Shown: piece by piece, positions 1 through 5,682 of the stretch
Layout: every line of letters starts with the position of its first letter
Position numbering within the stretch: position 1 is the first letter of the stretch
Source: a bacterium
GTDB lineage: Bacteria > Verrucomicrobiota > Verrucomicrobiia > Limisphaerales > UBA11358
Assembly (NCBI GenBank): GCA_021781185.1
Contig: JAJXXI010000702.1
Coordinates: 1-6,028, forward strand
Direction of reading: 5' to 3'
Length of the DNA stretch: 6,028 nucleotides
The notes under the pieces: model-generated
Databases searched by the model: none
What the model was told of the DNA's origin: nothing
What the model saw: only the letters and a program-made list of their open reading frames with translations
Program-made: the position numbers and the translations under genes

Positions 1-122
1 ATGTCTTCCTCTGCGGCAACCCGGAAATGATCAAGATTGTCACCGCCATGCTGGAGGCCAAGGGATTCAAACGCGGCCACGCCAAGGAACAAGGCAATAT
101 TCACGTCGAAGAATACTGGTAG
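1..122 (+). CDS. Ferredoxin--NADP reductase-like protein, C-terminal end (5' partial)
   Basis: Only the last 39 codons are visible, read from base 3 to a TAG at 120-122. The peptide starts VFLCGNPEMIKIV and ends GNIHVEEYW. The C-G-N-P-x-M motif followed by a helix is the conserved C-terminal NADP(H)-binding segment of ferredoxin/flavodoxin-NADP+ reductases, where the Cys lies near the flavin and nicotinamide. An aromatic C-terminal residue, here Trp, stacks on the FAD ring in this family; bacterial members commonly end in a Y-W or similar pair. Such enzymes shuttle electrons between NADPH and ferredoxin or flavodoxin in the cytosol. The FAD-binding domain is outside the window, so a related flavoprotein reductase cannot be excluded. 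The gene converges on hicA, with 30 bases between the stop codons. Confidence 0.68.
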   Translation, partial: VFLCGNPEMIKIVTAMLEAKGFKRGHAKEQGNIHVEEYW

Positions 123-127
123 ACGGA

Positions 128-141
128 TTCGCCACGGCGAA
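128..141. terminator. Small hairpin between convergent gene ends (weak terminator candidate)
   Basis: TTCGC, a 4-base loop CACG, then GCGAA form a 5-bp stem in the 30-base gap between the stop of the reductase gene (122) and that of hicA (153). Its position between two converging genes would suit a bidirectional terminator. Neither strand has a T-tract after the stem and the stem is short, so this is only a candidate. Confidence 0.2.
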
Positions 142-152
142 AGAATGCGAAA

Positions 153-374
153 TCAGATTTCCGCAATCAATTCTTCTACCGTGACTCCCGCCGTGCGAAT
201 CAAACTGCGCAGGGTGCCTCGGGCGACTTCCTTGTGATCGGGAATTGAGAGCGTCGTCATTTCGCCTTCCTTGACCATGATAATGTGGCTGCCGCGTTGA
301 CAGGCCACCTGCCAGCCCAGATTCTCAAACGTCCTGACCGTTTTGCGCCCGCTGATGACCGGAAGTGAAGGCAT
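153..374 (-). CDS. hicA: HicA family toxin (type II toxin-antitoxin mRNA interferase)
   Basis: The 73-residue product fits the HicA family, small double-stranded-RNA-binding-fold proteins that cleave mRNA and stop translation when free of HicB. The family hallmark is a Gly-Ser-His core: here Q-R-G-S-H-I-I-M at residues 26-33, with His30 as the expected catalytic residue. It is followed by the usual S-I-P-D-H-K-E-V motif and G-T-L-R-S-L-I helix (about residues 43-60) and a C-terminal helix VTVEELIAEI. The length is typical, with no sign of truncation. The ATG (372-374) shares its A with the TGA of hicB (TGATG), so translation is probably coupled to the antitoxin; no separate ribosome binding site is seen. 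Function is inferred from the family. Confidence 0.88.
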   Translation of the reverse strand: MPSLPVISGRKTVRTFENLGWQVACQRGSHIIMVKEGEMTTLSIPDHKEVARGTLRSLIRTAGVTVEELIAEI

Positions 375-580
375 CAGACCAGCACTTCAACTTGCTGCGT
401 TTCCACCGTGAGCGGCAGGCCGCGTTCCGCGCGCACTTCAAGGCACAGCGTGATGGCTTCCTTGATGTTCTTCAATGCCTGCGGTTTGGTTTTACCCTGA
501 CTGACGCAGCCGGGAATCGCCGGGCATTCGGCAATCCAGATGCCATCCTCGTCGCGGTCAAGTGTCACAGAAAGCTTCAT
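374..580 (-). CDS. hicB: HicB family antitoxin (short form)
   Basis: The 68-residue product starts MKLSVTLDRDEDGIWIAECP and continues with AIPGCVSQGKTKPQALKNI. This is the HicB partial RNase-H-like fold: a beta-hairpin, the E-C-P-x-x-P-G-C-V-S-Q-G turn and an amphipathic helix (about residues 31-48). It should bind HicA and block its active site. I chose ATG 578-580 rather than the in-frame TTG at 584-586 because family members usually begin M-K-x-x-V at this point and a promoter-like element fits 7 bases upstream. Antitoxin comes first and overlaps hicA by one base. The protein ends soon after the core fold: there is no C-terminal ribbon-helix-helix or helix-turn-helix domain, which longer HicB proteins use to repress their own operon. 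Identification is secure; its means of autoregulation, if any, is unknown. Confidence 0.87.
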   Translation of the reverse strand: MKLSVTLDRDEDGIWIAECPAIPGCVSQGKTKPQALKNIKEAITLCLEVRAERGLPLTVETQQVEVLV

Positions 581-587
581 ATTCAAG

Positions 588-615
588 GTGTAACCGATGC
601 CGGACCGATTTTCAA
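588..615 (-). promoter_or_regulatory. Candidate promoter of hicBA
   Basis: On the minus strand TTGAAA (610-615), a 16-base spacer and TTACAC (588-593) are followed by 7 bases and the hicB ATG. The first hexamer is a 5/6 match to the sigma-70 -35 box; the second is a poor match to the -10 box. What raises confidence is that the exported-protein gene has the same layout, including the identical 10-mer CATCGGTTAC at the same distance from its ATG. Transcription would start at or next to the start codon, giving a nearly leaderless mRNA. Confidence 0.4.
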
Positions 616-720
616 GCGCTCTACAGCTCCGTCTGGAGCAGCATAAAGAAGATGTCGCCCCGACGGAGCTTCGGTTTTCAGGGAACGAAACGCCACGCAG
701 AGGCCGCCCCTACGGCGCTC
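599..720. repeat. Intergenic segment with a 9-bp inverted repeat, likely dispersed repeat
   Basis: AGCTCCGTC (625-633) and GACGGAGCT (662-670) are perfect inverted repeats separated by 28 bases. A small internal hairpin GCTCC-GTCT-GGAGC lies at 626-639. The segment continues with GAGGCCGCCCCTACGGCGCTC (700-720, allowing for the edges). Read on the minus strand, the string around GCTCCGTCGGGGCGACATC resembles dispersed intergenic sequences I recall from PVC genomes; I cannot verify copy number here. The plus-strand open frames through it show no recognisable protein. The remaining bases to 760 hold nothing I can identify. Confidence 0.4.
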
Positions 721-760
721 GGTGGGAATTTGCAGGAGCCGAAGTCACGAGACTGGCGAA

Positions 761-1144
761 TCATCCCCCAATCTGCTTCTGATAATCCTGCGGCGAGAGC
801 AGCGCATTGACTTCGGACGCGTCGCTCAATTTGATCTGGTAAAACCAGCCGTCGGTGTCGGGCGCGGTGTTGACGAGCGCGGGATTGTCCACCACGGCGG
901 GATTGACGGCGGTGATTTCGCCGCTGACGGGCGAATAGATGTCGCTCGCGGTCTTGACCGATTCCACCACGGCGCAGGCTTCGCCCGCCTTGACCTTGCG
1001 GCCCACGACCGGCAGTTCCACGAACACGATGTCGGTCAGCTCATGCTGCGCGTGGTCGGTAATGCCCACGGTTGCACTGTCGCCGCTGACGCGGACCCAT
1101 TCGTGTGATTTGGCGTATTTGAGATCGGATGGAACGTTGCTCAT
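761..1144 (-). CDS. gcvH: Glycine cleavage system H protein (lipoyl carrier)
   Basis: The 127-residue product has the usual H-protein length. It starts [14 protein letters not shown], continues with [20 protein letters not shown], and carries the lipoyl attachment motif [13 protein letters not shown] with the modified lysine at position 64. The segment [19 protein letters not shown] and a W-F-Y-Q-I-K strand complete the barrel. In the cytosol the lipoylated lysine arm carries the aminomethyl group from P protein (decarboxylase) to T protein and is reoxidised by L protein, so that glycine yields CO2, ammonia and methylene-tetrahydrofolate. gcvT, gcvP and lpd are not in the window. The ATG at 1142-1144 matches the family N-terminus; no Shine-Dalgarno sequence precedes it. 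The exported-protein gene lies 97 bases upstream on the same strand, so read-through is possible. No key residue is missing. Confidence 0.95.
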   Translation of the reverse strand: MSNVPSDLKYAKSHEWVRVSGDSATVGITDHAQHELTDIVFVELPVVGRKVKAGEACAVVESVKTASDIYSPVSGEITAVNPAVVDNPALVNTAPDTDGWFYQIKLSDASEVNALLSPQDYQKQIGG

Positions 1145-1159
1145 AAAAAATGTGGGGAA

Positions 1160-1188
1160 AGATTACGAGGCTTGCCGCGTCGAAGCAA
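1160..1188 (-). promoter_or_regulatory. Weak candidate promoter of gcvH
   Basis: On the minus strand TTGCTT (1183-1188), a 17-base spacer and TAATCT (1160-1165) lie 15 bases before the gcvH ATG. Spacing is ideal but the hexamers match the sigma-70 consensus only partly, and the layout differs from the matched pair upstream of hicB and the exported-protein gene. I see no glycine riboswitch: the 97-base gap is short and lacks the paired glycine-aptamer core. Confidence 0.25.
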
Positions 1189-1241
1189 GGCGAAGGCGGA
1201 AAAAGGGAAACGGATACACCAGTGACAATGTGCTCAGAAAT

Positions 1242-2012
1242 TTATGGATTGGCTGGTTGTCCGCCGGTCTCACCACCGCCTTCACCAGTGACTTGAGAGG
1301 TCATCGGAGTGATTGGAAGAAGCTTGGCCATCGGATCACCTTCCTGCAACGCTTTCATGCGTTGAGCTTCAATCATGAGGACTTGTTCTTCCGGCGTAAT
1401 CGGCGGCGACTTGGCAGCACTATTTGCGGCAGAACCTGAGGCCGAACCGAAACTCGGAATACCGCCCCCCCCCGGAGGATTGGCGACATCAGGACCACCA
1501 CCACCTTGTCTCCTAAAACTGGCACCGCCACCTGGCGGCAGAGGAACGCGTGGCACCAGACCGGGCGGATGCCCGGGCATCCCCGGCAGTCCCGGCACAG
1601 GTCCACCGCCGCTTGCTTTGCCGGGCACCAAGGCCAGCTCTTGAATCGTGCCGTGGTTGTTGAAGGTGATGGTGGCGGAAGGCTCATCAATTTTTTCCAC
1701 CTTGATGTCATCCTGCCGGTCACCCTCGCTCATGACGTAAGAATCCTCCTTGCCCGCCGCCTGTCCGGATTTGGACACCTTGAACAAGACTTGAAGCTTG
1801 CCAAACAGGGTCATGATGCCGTTGGGAGTGATCTTGGGCAGCGCAACATCGGGCGTGGCGTTTGGCGGCGGCCCGGTGGGAATCGGCACCAGCCCGAACA
1901 TGTTGCGGGTGACAATTGCCTGATACGGATTGCCGGTCTCCGCCGCCAGCACCGCCAGCGAACCGCTGAAAGCCAGCGTCAAAATCAAAATGCAGCACCG
2001 CCGTAAATTCAT
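1242..2012 (-). CDS. Exported Gly/Pro-rich protein with a GspC/PilP-like region, function unknown
   Basis: The 256-residue product has an N-terminal export signal: Arg4-Arg5, a hydrophobic stretch at about 6-23, and a likely cleavage site after ...LAVLAA (residues 19-24). No lipobox is present; cysteines 6 and 7 lie too early. Residues 28-45 (NPYQAIVTRNMFGLVPIP) precede a beta-rich block at about 60-129, with I-x-L-F-G-K-L-type and S-Y-V-M-S-E-G-D strands ending in a hydrophobic pair (ELALV). This order resembles the homology region of type II secretion GspC and of pilus protein PilP, which bridge inner-membrane machinery to the outer-membrane secretin. Residues 131-190 are a Gly/Pro-rich linker, followed by a helix at about 206-233. 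No partner secretion genes are visible, so the resemblance gives a fold hint, not a function. The hydrophobic stretch could instead act as a membrane anchor. A run of nine G lies in the linker. Confidence 0.72.
   Translation of the reverse strand: MNLRRCCILILTLAFSGSLAVLAAETGNPYQAIVTRNMFGLVPIPTGPPPNATPDVALPKITPNGIMTLFGKLQVLFKVSKSGQAAGKEDSYVMSEGDRQDDIKVEKIDEPSATITFNNHGTIQELALVPGKASGGGPVPGLPGMPGHPPGLVPRVPLPPGGGASFRRQGGGGPDVANPPGGGGIPSFGSASGSAANSAAKSPPITPEEQVLMIEAQRMKALQEGDPMAKLLPITPMTSQVTGEGGGETGGQPANP
1465..1473 (-). repeat. G9 homopolymer inside the exported-protein gene
   Basis: Nine consecutive C on the plus strand (G9 in the coding sense) encode part of the Pro-Pro-Gly-Gly-Gly-Gly linker at about residues 179-184. 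By my frame reading, loss of one G would move translation to a frame that stays open for about 30 codons and stops at 1373-1375, removing the C-terminal helix. Confidence 0.9.
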
Positions 2013-2019
2013 GATGGAA

Positions 2020-2047
2020 TGGTAACCGATGGGAAGAAAAACACCAA
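2020..2047 (-). promoter_or_regulatory. Candidate promoter of the exported-protein gene
   Basis: On the minus strand TTGGTG (2042-2047), a 16-base spacer and TTACCA (2020-2025) are followed by 7 bases and the ATG (2010-2012). Sigma-70 matches are modest. The spacer ends in CATCGG, and the 10-mer CATCGGTTAC (2022-2031) is identical and identically placed to that before hicB. A start next to the ATG would leave almost no leader, consistent with the absence of a Shine-Dalgarno sequence. Confidence 0.4.
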
Positions 2048-2113
2048 CCCCGGATCAAAGTTGCGAAGTTTTTTGTGGACGCCACGACAGGGCTGCATCG
2101 GAACCCGGTTCCG

Positions 2114-2177
2114 GTAGCGCAGCCGTCCCCGGCGGCGAGACGCCGCGCCAGCCCGCAGGCGTGGACACCCGCGCTAC
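2114..2177. repeat. 64-bp imperfect inverted-repeat element in the divergent gap
   Basis: Arms 2114-2128 (GTAGCGCAGCCGTCC) and 2163-2177 (GGACACCCGCGCTAC) pair at 12 of 15 positions, with the outer 7 bp perfect. The centre holds a hairpin GCGGCG-AGA-CGCCGC (2132-2146). Such a nested palindrome is typical of REP/MITE-like non-coding elements, and I recall similar sequences with GTAGCGC ends as dispersed intergenic repeats in Verrucomicrobiota; copy number cannot be tested here. It carries no transposase. The rest of the 417-base gap (2013-2429) shows no convincing gene. A 5-bp hairpin GAAGC-CGGC-GCTTC lies at 2338-2351, and I see no strong promoter for the sulfotransferase genes. Confidence 0.5.
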
Positions 2178-2429
2178 ATTTCCGCCAGACGATGCCAAGC
2201 CGCGTGTGGCGGTCGGCGCTCCGGTGAATAGCAGCGGGTGCGGTCAGGGCGGAGAACCTAAACCCGGCGGTCGCAGCTCTTGTCGTTTTCGTGTGTTTGC
2301 GGTTGATTCTACGTTATGGACTTGTTTCAACCCACTGGAAGCCGGCGCTTCGGGTGACGGCGGCACCACGTTATCCCAAACACGGCTTGCAATCGAATAC
2401 GCCGCCTTTAACTTCGTTGCACCACTAAT

Positions 2430-3974
2430 ATGAAGCGACCGACATTGGTTTCTCAAGGCACGCTGAACCGCATCCTGCAAGCGGCTGAACAGGCCTGGCA
2501 CCAAAAGGATTTTCAACAAAACATCGAACTGCTGGAACGGGCGAGCCGGCTGGATCCCGCCAATACCGGCATCCTCTTTCAGTTGGGCCGCATGCAAGGC
2601 CTGCGGTTTGACTATGCCGCCGCCGAACGCTGTTTTGAACGAGCCATACGCCTTTCACCCAGAAAAACCGAGGCGATGTCAATGGCCGGAGCGCACTCCC
2701 GAGATTTTCGCAACCCGGAACTCGGCGAGCGTTATCTCAAAAATGCGGCAGACCAACCGGATGCCACCCCCGAGATGCTGGCTGACTTGGCGGAATTATG
2801 CGAACGACAACGCCGCCTGTCCGAGGCCGGCCAGTTAATTGAACGCGCTTTAAAACTGAATCCCGACAGCCCCCTGGCCCGGCTGGGCCGCGCCCGGTTG
2901 GAACGCCAGGCAAAGCGATTGGATGCCGCCGAGCAATTGCTCCGTTCCTTTCCGGCCAATACCCAACGCCAGGTTCTGGTGCGGGCCAAGTATGAATTGG
3001 GAGGCATACTGGACCGTCAGGGGCGTTACGATGAAGCCATGGCGATGTTTCTCGAAGCCAAGGCTCTTTTAAGAACGGATGCGGCCCCGTTTGCCAACGG
3101 GCTGCAGACCATCCATGCGCGATTGTCTCATTTGGCGAAAAGCTTTGACCCGCAAATTTTCCAGCGCTGGCTGGCCGATGGCCAGCATTTTCAACCACCC
3201 CAGCGGTTGGCCCTGCTCGGAGGGCACCCGCGCTCCGGCACCACCCTGCTGGAACAGGTGCTGGATTCTCACCCCGACATCATCTCCGCAGAGGAAACGG
3301 AAATCTTTCTGGACGAAACCTACATTCCACTCTCCCGCAAGCTCCCGCCCAACTCGCTCATGGTGCCGGTGCTTGACGCCGCATCCACAGATGAATTACG
3401 CAAGGCAAGGGCCACTTATTTTCGCTCAATGGAACTGTCGCTAGGGCAGCCGATTGCCGGGCGCCTGCTCATTGATAAAAACCCATCGTTCACCTTTCTG
3501 GTTCCGGCTCTTGTCCGCATCTTCCCCGAGATCAAACTGCTGATCGCCCTCCGCGACCCGCGTGACGTCATCCTGAGCTGTTTCATGCAGCCGTTTTTCG
3601 TCATTGCGCAAACGAACTCTGCCTATCTCACCTTGGGAGGCGCGGCGGAAGAATACGCGGCTGTCATGGGAGTCTGGCTGGCAATTAAACCATTGCTGCA
3701 AAACCATTGGCTGGAAGTCCGCTATGAGGACATGGTGGCGGATCTGGAAACGGTCTCGCGCCGCACCTTGGATTTCCTCGATATGCCATGGAATGCCAGG
3801 GTGCTGGGATTTGACGAACATGCCCGCCAAAAGAATGTTCGCTCTCCCACCTACGCCGACGTCACCCAGCCGGTCTATAAGAGCGCCATGGGGCGCTGGC
3901 GCCATTACCAGAAATATCTCGAACCCCATCAGGCAACCTTGGAGCCGTTGGTGAAAGCCTTTGGGTATGAATGA
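2430..3974 (+). CDS. TPR-containing sulfotransferase, first tandem copy
   Basis: The 514-residue product has two halves. Residues 13-214 form about six TPR-like helix pairs (for example QLGRMQGLRFDYAAAERCFE at 51-70 and YELGGILDRQGRYDEAMAMF at 188-207), probably a protein- or peptide-binding scaffold. Residues 258-514 form a PAPS-dependent sulfotransferase domain (Sulfotransfer_3 type, related to tyrosylprotein sulfotransferases). The 5'-phosphosulfate loop is GHPRSGTTLLEQ (265-276), acidic SAEET at 286-290 is in the place of the catalytic Glu, K350 is in D-K-N-P, and R375 with S383 in LRDPRDVILS fit the 3'-phosphate site. The C-terminus has the family R-S-P-T-Y-A-D-V-T-Q-P-V-Y and GRWRHYQKYL segments. 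No signal peptide or membrane segment is seen, so it is probably cytosolic. The acceptor is unknown. The ATG is supported because the downstream paralogue aligns from residue 1; no Shine-Dalgarno sequence is evident. The second copy follows after 42 bases. Confidence 0.88.
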   Translation: MKRPTLVSQGTLNRILQAAEQAWHQKDFQQNIELLERASRLDPANTGILFQLGRMQGLRFDYAAAERCFERAIRLSPRKTEAMSMAGAHSRDFRNPELGERYLKNAADQPDATPEMLADLAELCERQRRLSEAGQLIERALKLNPDSPLARLGRARLERQAKRLDAAEQLLRSFPANTQRQVLVRAKYELGGILDRQGRYDEAMAMFLEAKALLRTDAAPFANGLQTIHARLSHLAKSFDPQIFQRWLADGQHFQPPQRLALLGGHPRSGTTLLEQVLDSHPDIISAEETEIFLDETYIPLSRKLPPNSLMVPVLDAASTDELRKARATYFRSMELSLGQPIAGRLLIDKNPSFTFLVPALVRIFPEIKLLIALRDPRDVILSCFMQPFFVIAQTNSAYLTLGGAAEEYAAVMGVWLAIKPLLQNHWLEVRYEDMVADLETVSRRTLDFLDMPWNARVLGFDEHARQKNVRSPTYADVTQPVYKSAMGRWRHYQKYLEPHQATLEPLVKAFGYE

Positions 3975-4016
3975 TGAAACACCCAGGCCCTAACACTGAC
4001 AACGCATGACTGGAAA

Positions 4017-5564
4017 ATGAAACAGCCCGAGTTTATTTCCAAAGGTTCCCTGGAGCGTATGATCCAAGCCGCCGAGGCCGCTTGGGAACAGAAGAATTTC
4101 CAGGCTGCACTTAAGACCATGGAATCCGCCACCCGTCTGGCCCCGGCCAATGCCAGCCTTCTGCTCCGACTCGGCCAAATGCAAGGTTTGCGTCATGATT
4201 ATGCGGCCGCAGAACGAAGTTTTGAACGGGTGCTGAAGTTCGCCCCTAGAAAAATGGAGATGCTGGCCGCGATCGCGGAACATTGTCAGTCATTTCGCAA
4301 CCCGGAAATCCAGCGTCACTACCTCCAACGCGCGATTGCGGAACCAAACCCGACTCCGGTTGCCTTCCTCAAACTGGGTGAGCTTTGTGAACGGCTCCGG
4401 CGGCTTCCCGAAGCGGCCCAACATGCGGACCGGGCCTTGAAGCTGAACCCGGCCTATCCGGCAGCACTGCTCTTGCGGGCCCGATTGGAACGGCTGGCGG
4501 GACGATTTGAACAAGCCGAAATCGTGCTGCGCTCTTTCATCACCAAACCCATTCCTTCACTCTGGGTTCACGCCCAAGCGTGGTATGAACTCGGCAACAT
4601 TCTGGACCGGCGCGAACAATATGACGAGGCTATGAAGGCCATTCTCGAAGCCAAAGCCTTGTTGCAAGGCGAGGCCACCCGGTGTTTTGGCAAGGCGACC
4701 ATATCCTACGAGGATTTAGCAACGATGGAAGCGGGCATATCCGCCGAAATGCTTCAACGATGGTTCGATATTGGCCCGGCACTCCAGCCAGAACGGCGGG
4801 TGGCCCTGCTTTGCGGTCACCCACGTTCAGGAACGACGCTGCTGGAACAAGTGCTGGACGCCCATCCAGAGATTGTTTCCGCCGAGGAAACTGATTCATT
4901 TCGGAATGAAGCCTTACCAGCCCTGAGAGCATCGGCAACGGCCAATTCACCTGTCCTGAACATTTTGGAAGCGGCCACCCTTCCGCAATTACAACAGGCA
5001 CGCTCCGGATATTTTAGCTTTATGGAAGAGCATCTGGGCAGTCCCATTGCCAACCGACTGCTGATTGATAAAAATCCGATTCTAACGGTCCAAATTCCGG
5101 CGTTCTTGTGCATTTTCCCGGAAGCCAGATTCCTGGTTGCCTTGCGCGACCCGCGGGATGTGGTCTTGAGCCGCTTTATGATTCCACAACCCGTTTTCCC
5201 ACTGGCCACTCCCTTCTTCAGTCTGGAGGGAACGACAGAAGCTTATGCCATCACCATGGGCATCTGGCGCACCGTAGCCCCGCTGATGCCCGCCCCCTAT
5301 CTTGAAGTTCGCTATGAAGACATGGTGGAAGACTTGGAATCCGTGGCACGCCGCACGCTGGATTTTCTTGGCGTTTCCTGGGATACCCGGGTGCTGGGCT
5401 TTGATGATCATGCGCGCAAAAAAATGGTTCGCTCCCCCACCTACGCCGATGTGACCCAGCCCGTCTATAAACGCGCCATGGGCCGGTGGCGGCATTACCA
5501 GAAATATCTCGAACCGTATCTGGACAAACTGGAGCCGTTTGTGAAGGCATTTGGATATGAGTAA
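4017..5564 (+). CDS. TPR-containing sulfotransferase, second tandem copy
   Basis: This 515-residue paralogue of the preceding gene has the same architecture: TPR-like repeats at about residues 13-216 and a Sulfotransfer_3 domain at about 261-515. The cofactor sites are intact: GHPRSGTTLLEQ (267-278), SAEET (288-292), K352 in D-K-N-P, and R377 with S385 in LRDPRDVVLS. The last 84 residues (from RYEDMV) are identical to the first copy at 67 positions, whereas the 50 residues after SAEET share only 17. The enzyme should transfer sulfate from PAPS to an unknown acceptor in the cytosol. The 42-base gap, same strand and no terminator suggest co-transcription with the first copy. A GGAAA string lies right before the ATG, too close for a normal ribosome binding site. 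The 3' side runs into hairpin repeats 11 bases after the TAA. Confidence 0.88.
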   Translation: MKQPEFISKGSLERMIQAAEAAWEQKNFQAALKTMESATRLAPANASLLLRLGQMQGLRHDYAAAERSFERVLKFAPRKMEMLAAIAEHCQSFRNPEIQRHYLQRAIAEPNPTPVAFLKLGELCERLRRLPEAAQHADRALKLNPAYPAALLLRARLERLAGRFEQAEIVLRSFITKPIPSLWVHAQAWYELGNILDRREQYDEAMKAILEAKALLQGEATRCFGKATISYEDLATMEAGISAEMLQRWFDIGPALQPERRVALLCGHPRSGTTLLEQVLDAHPEIVSAEETDSFRNEALPALRASATANSPVLNILEAATLPQLQQARSGYFSFMEEHLGSPIANRLLIDKNPILTVQIPAFLCIFPEARFLVALRDPRDVVLSRFMIPQPVFPLATPFFSLEGTTEAYAITMGIWRTVAPLMPAPYLEVRYEDMVEDLESVARRTLDFLGVSWDTRVLGFDDHARKKMVRSPTYADVTQPVYKRAMGRWRHYQKYLEPYLDKLEPFVKAFGYE

Positions 5565-5575
5565 AATTAGAAACT

Positions 5576-5619
5576 CGCGACTGGAAAGTCGCGGGAACTG
5601 GCAGGCTGGAAAGCCTGCC
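5576..5619 (+). repeat. Paired hairpins with shared CTGGAAAG core and GGAA loops
   Basis: Hairpin one is CGCGACT-GGAA-AGTCGCG (5576-5593, 7-bp stem); hairpin two is GGCAGGCT-GGAA-AGCCTGCC (5600-5619, 8-bp stem). They are 6 bases apart. The loop and innermost CT/AG pairs are the same, while the outer stems differ completely and yet remain perfectly paired. In plus-strand RNA, GGAA is a GNRA tetraloop. The pair starts 11 bases after the stop of the second sulfotransferase gene, so it may cap that mRNA. There is no T-tract, so it is not a standard intrinsic terminator. It also resembles dispersed PVC intergenic repeats I recall, whose translation gives AGKPALR or AGFPACQ strings in spurious proteins. 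Confidence 0.6.
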
Positions 5620-5682
5620 CTACGGGCGACAAGTTCCGCTCCACGGCCAGTCTTCGGGGCATCGGGATATACCGGCGTTGCC

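Noticed and set aside
722..1108. 128-codon plus-strand open frame
   Set aside because: It is a shadow on the opposite strand of gcvH, which has full family motifs.
1145..1241. Glycine riboswitch upstream of gcvH
   Set aside because: Only 97 bases are available and I see none of the conserved glycine-aptamer core; gcvH is also separated from gcvT and gcvP here.
1217..1292. Direct repeat CACCAGTGAC at 1217-1226 and 1283-1292 flanking the exported-protein stop codon
   Set aside because: It is only 10 bases, one copy is coding, and there is no mobile-element structure between them; chance is a sufficient explanation.
939..1439. 166-codon plus-strand open frame
   Set aside because: It is antisense to gcvH and to the exported-protein gene and has no recognisable protein features.
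2029..2433. 134-codon open frame on the plus strand across the divergent gap
   Set aside because: It translates through the inverted-repeat element, has no family features, and overlaps the supported start of the first sulfotransferase gene in another frame.
4006..4020. Four-codon leader frame (ATG ACT GGA AAA TGA) overlapping the second sulfotransferase start
   Set aside because: Stop/start overlap could suggest coupling, but the frame is very short, has no ribosome binding site, and is expected by chance.
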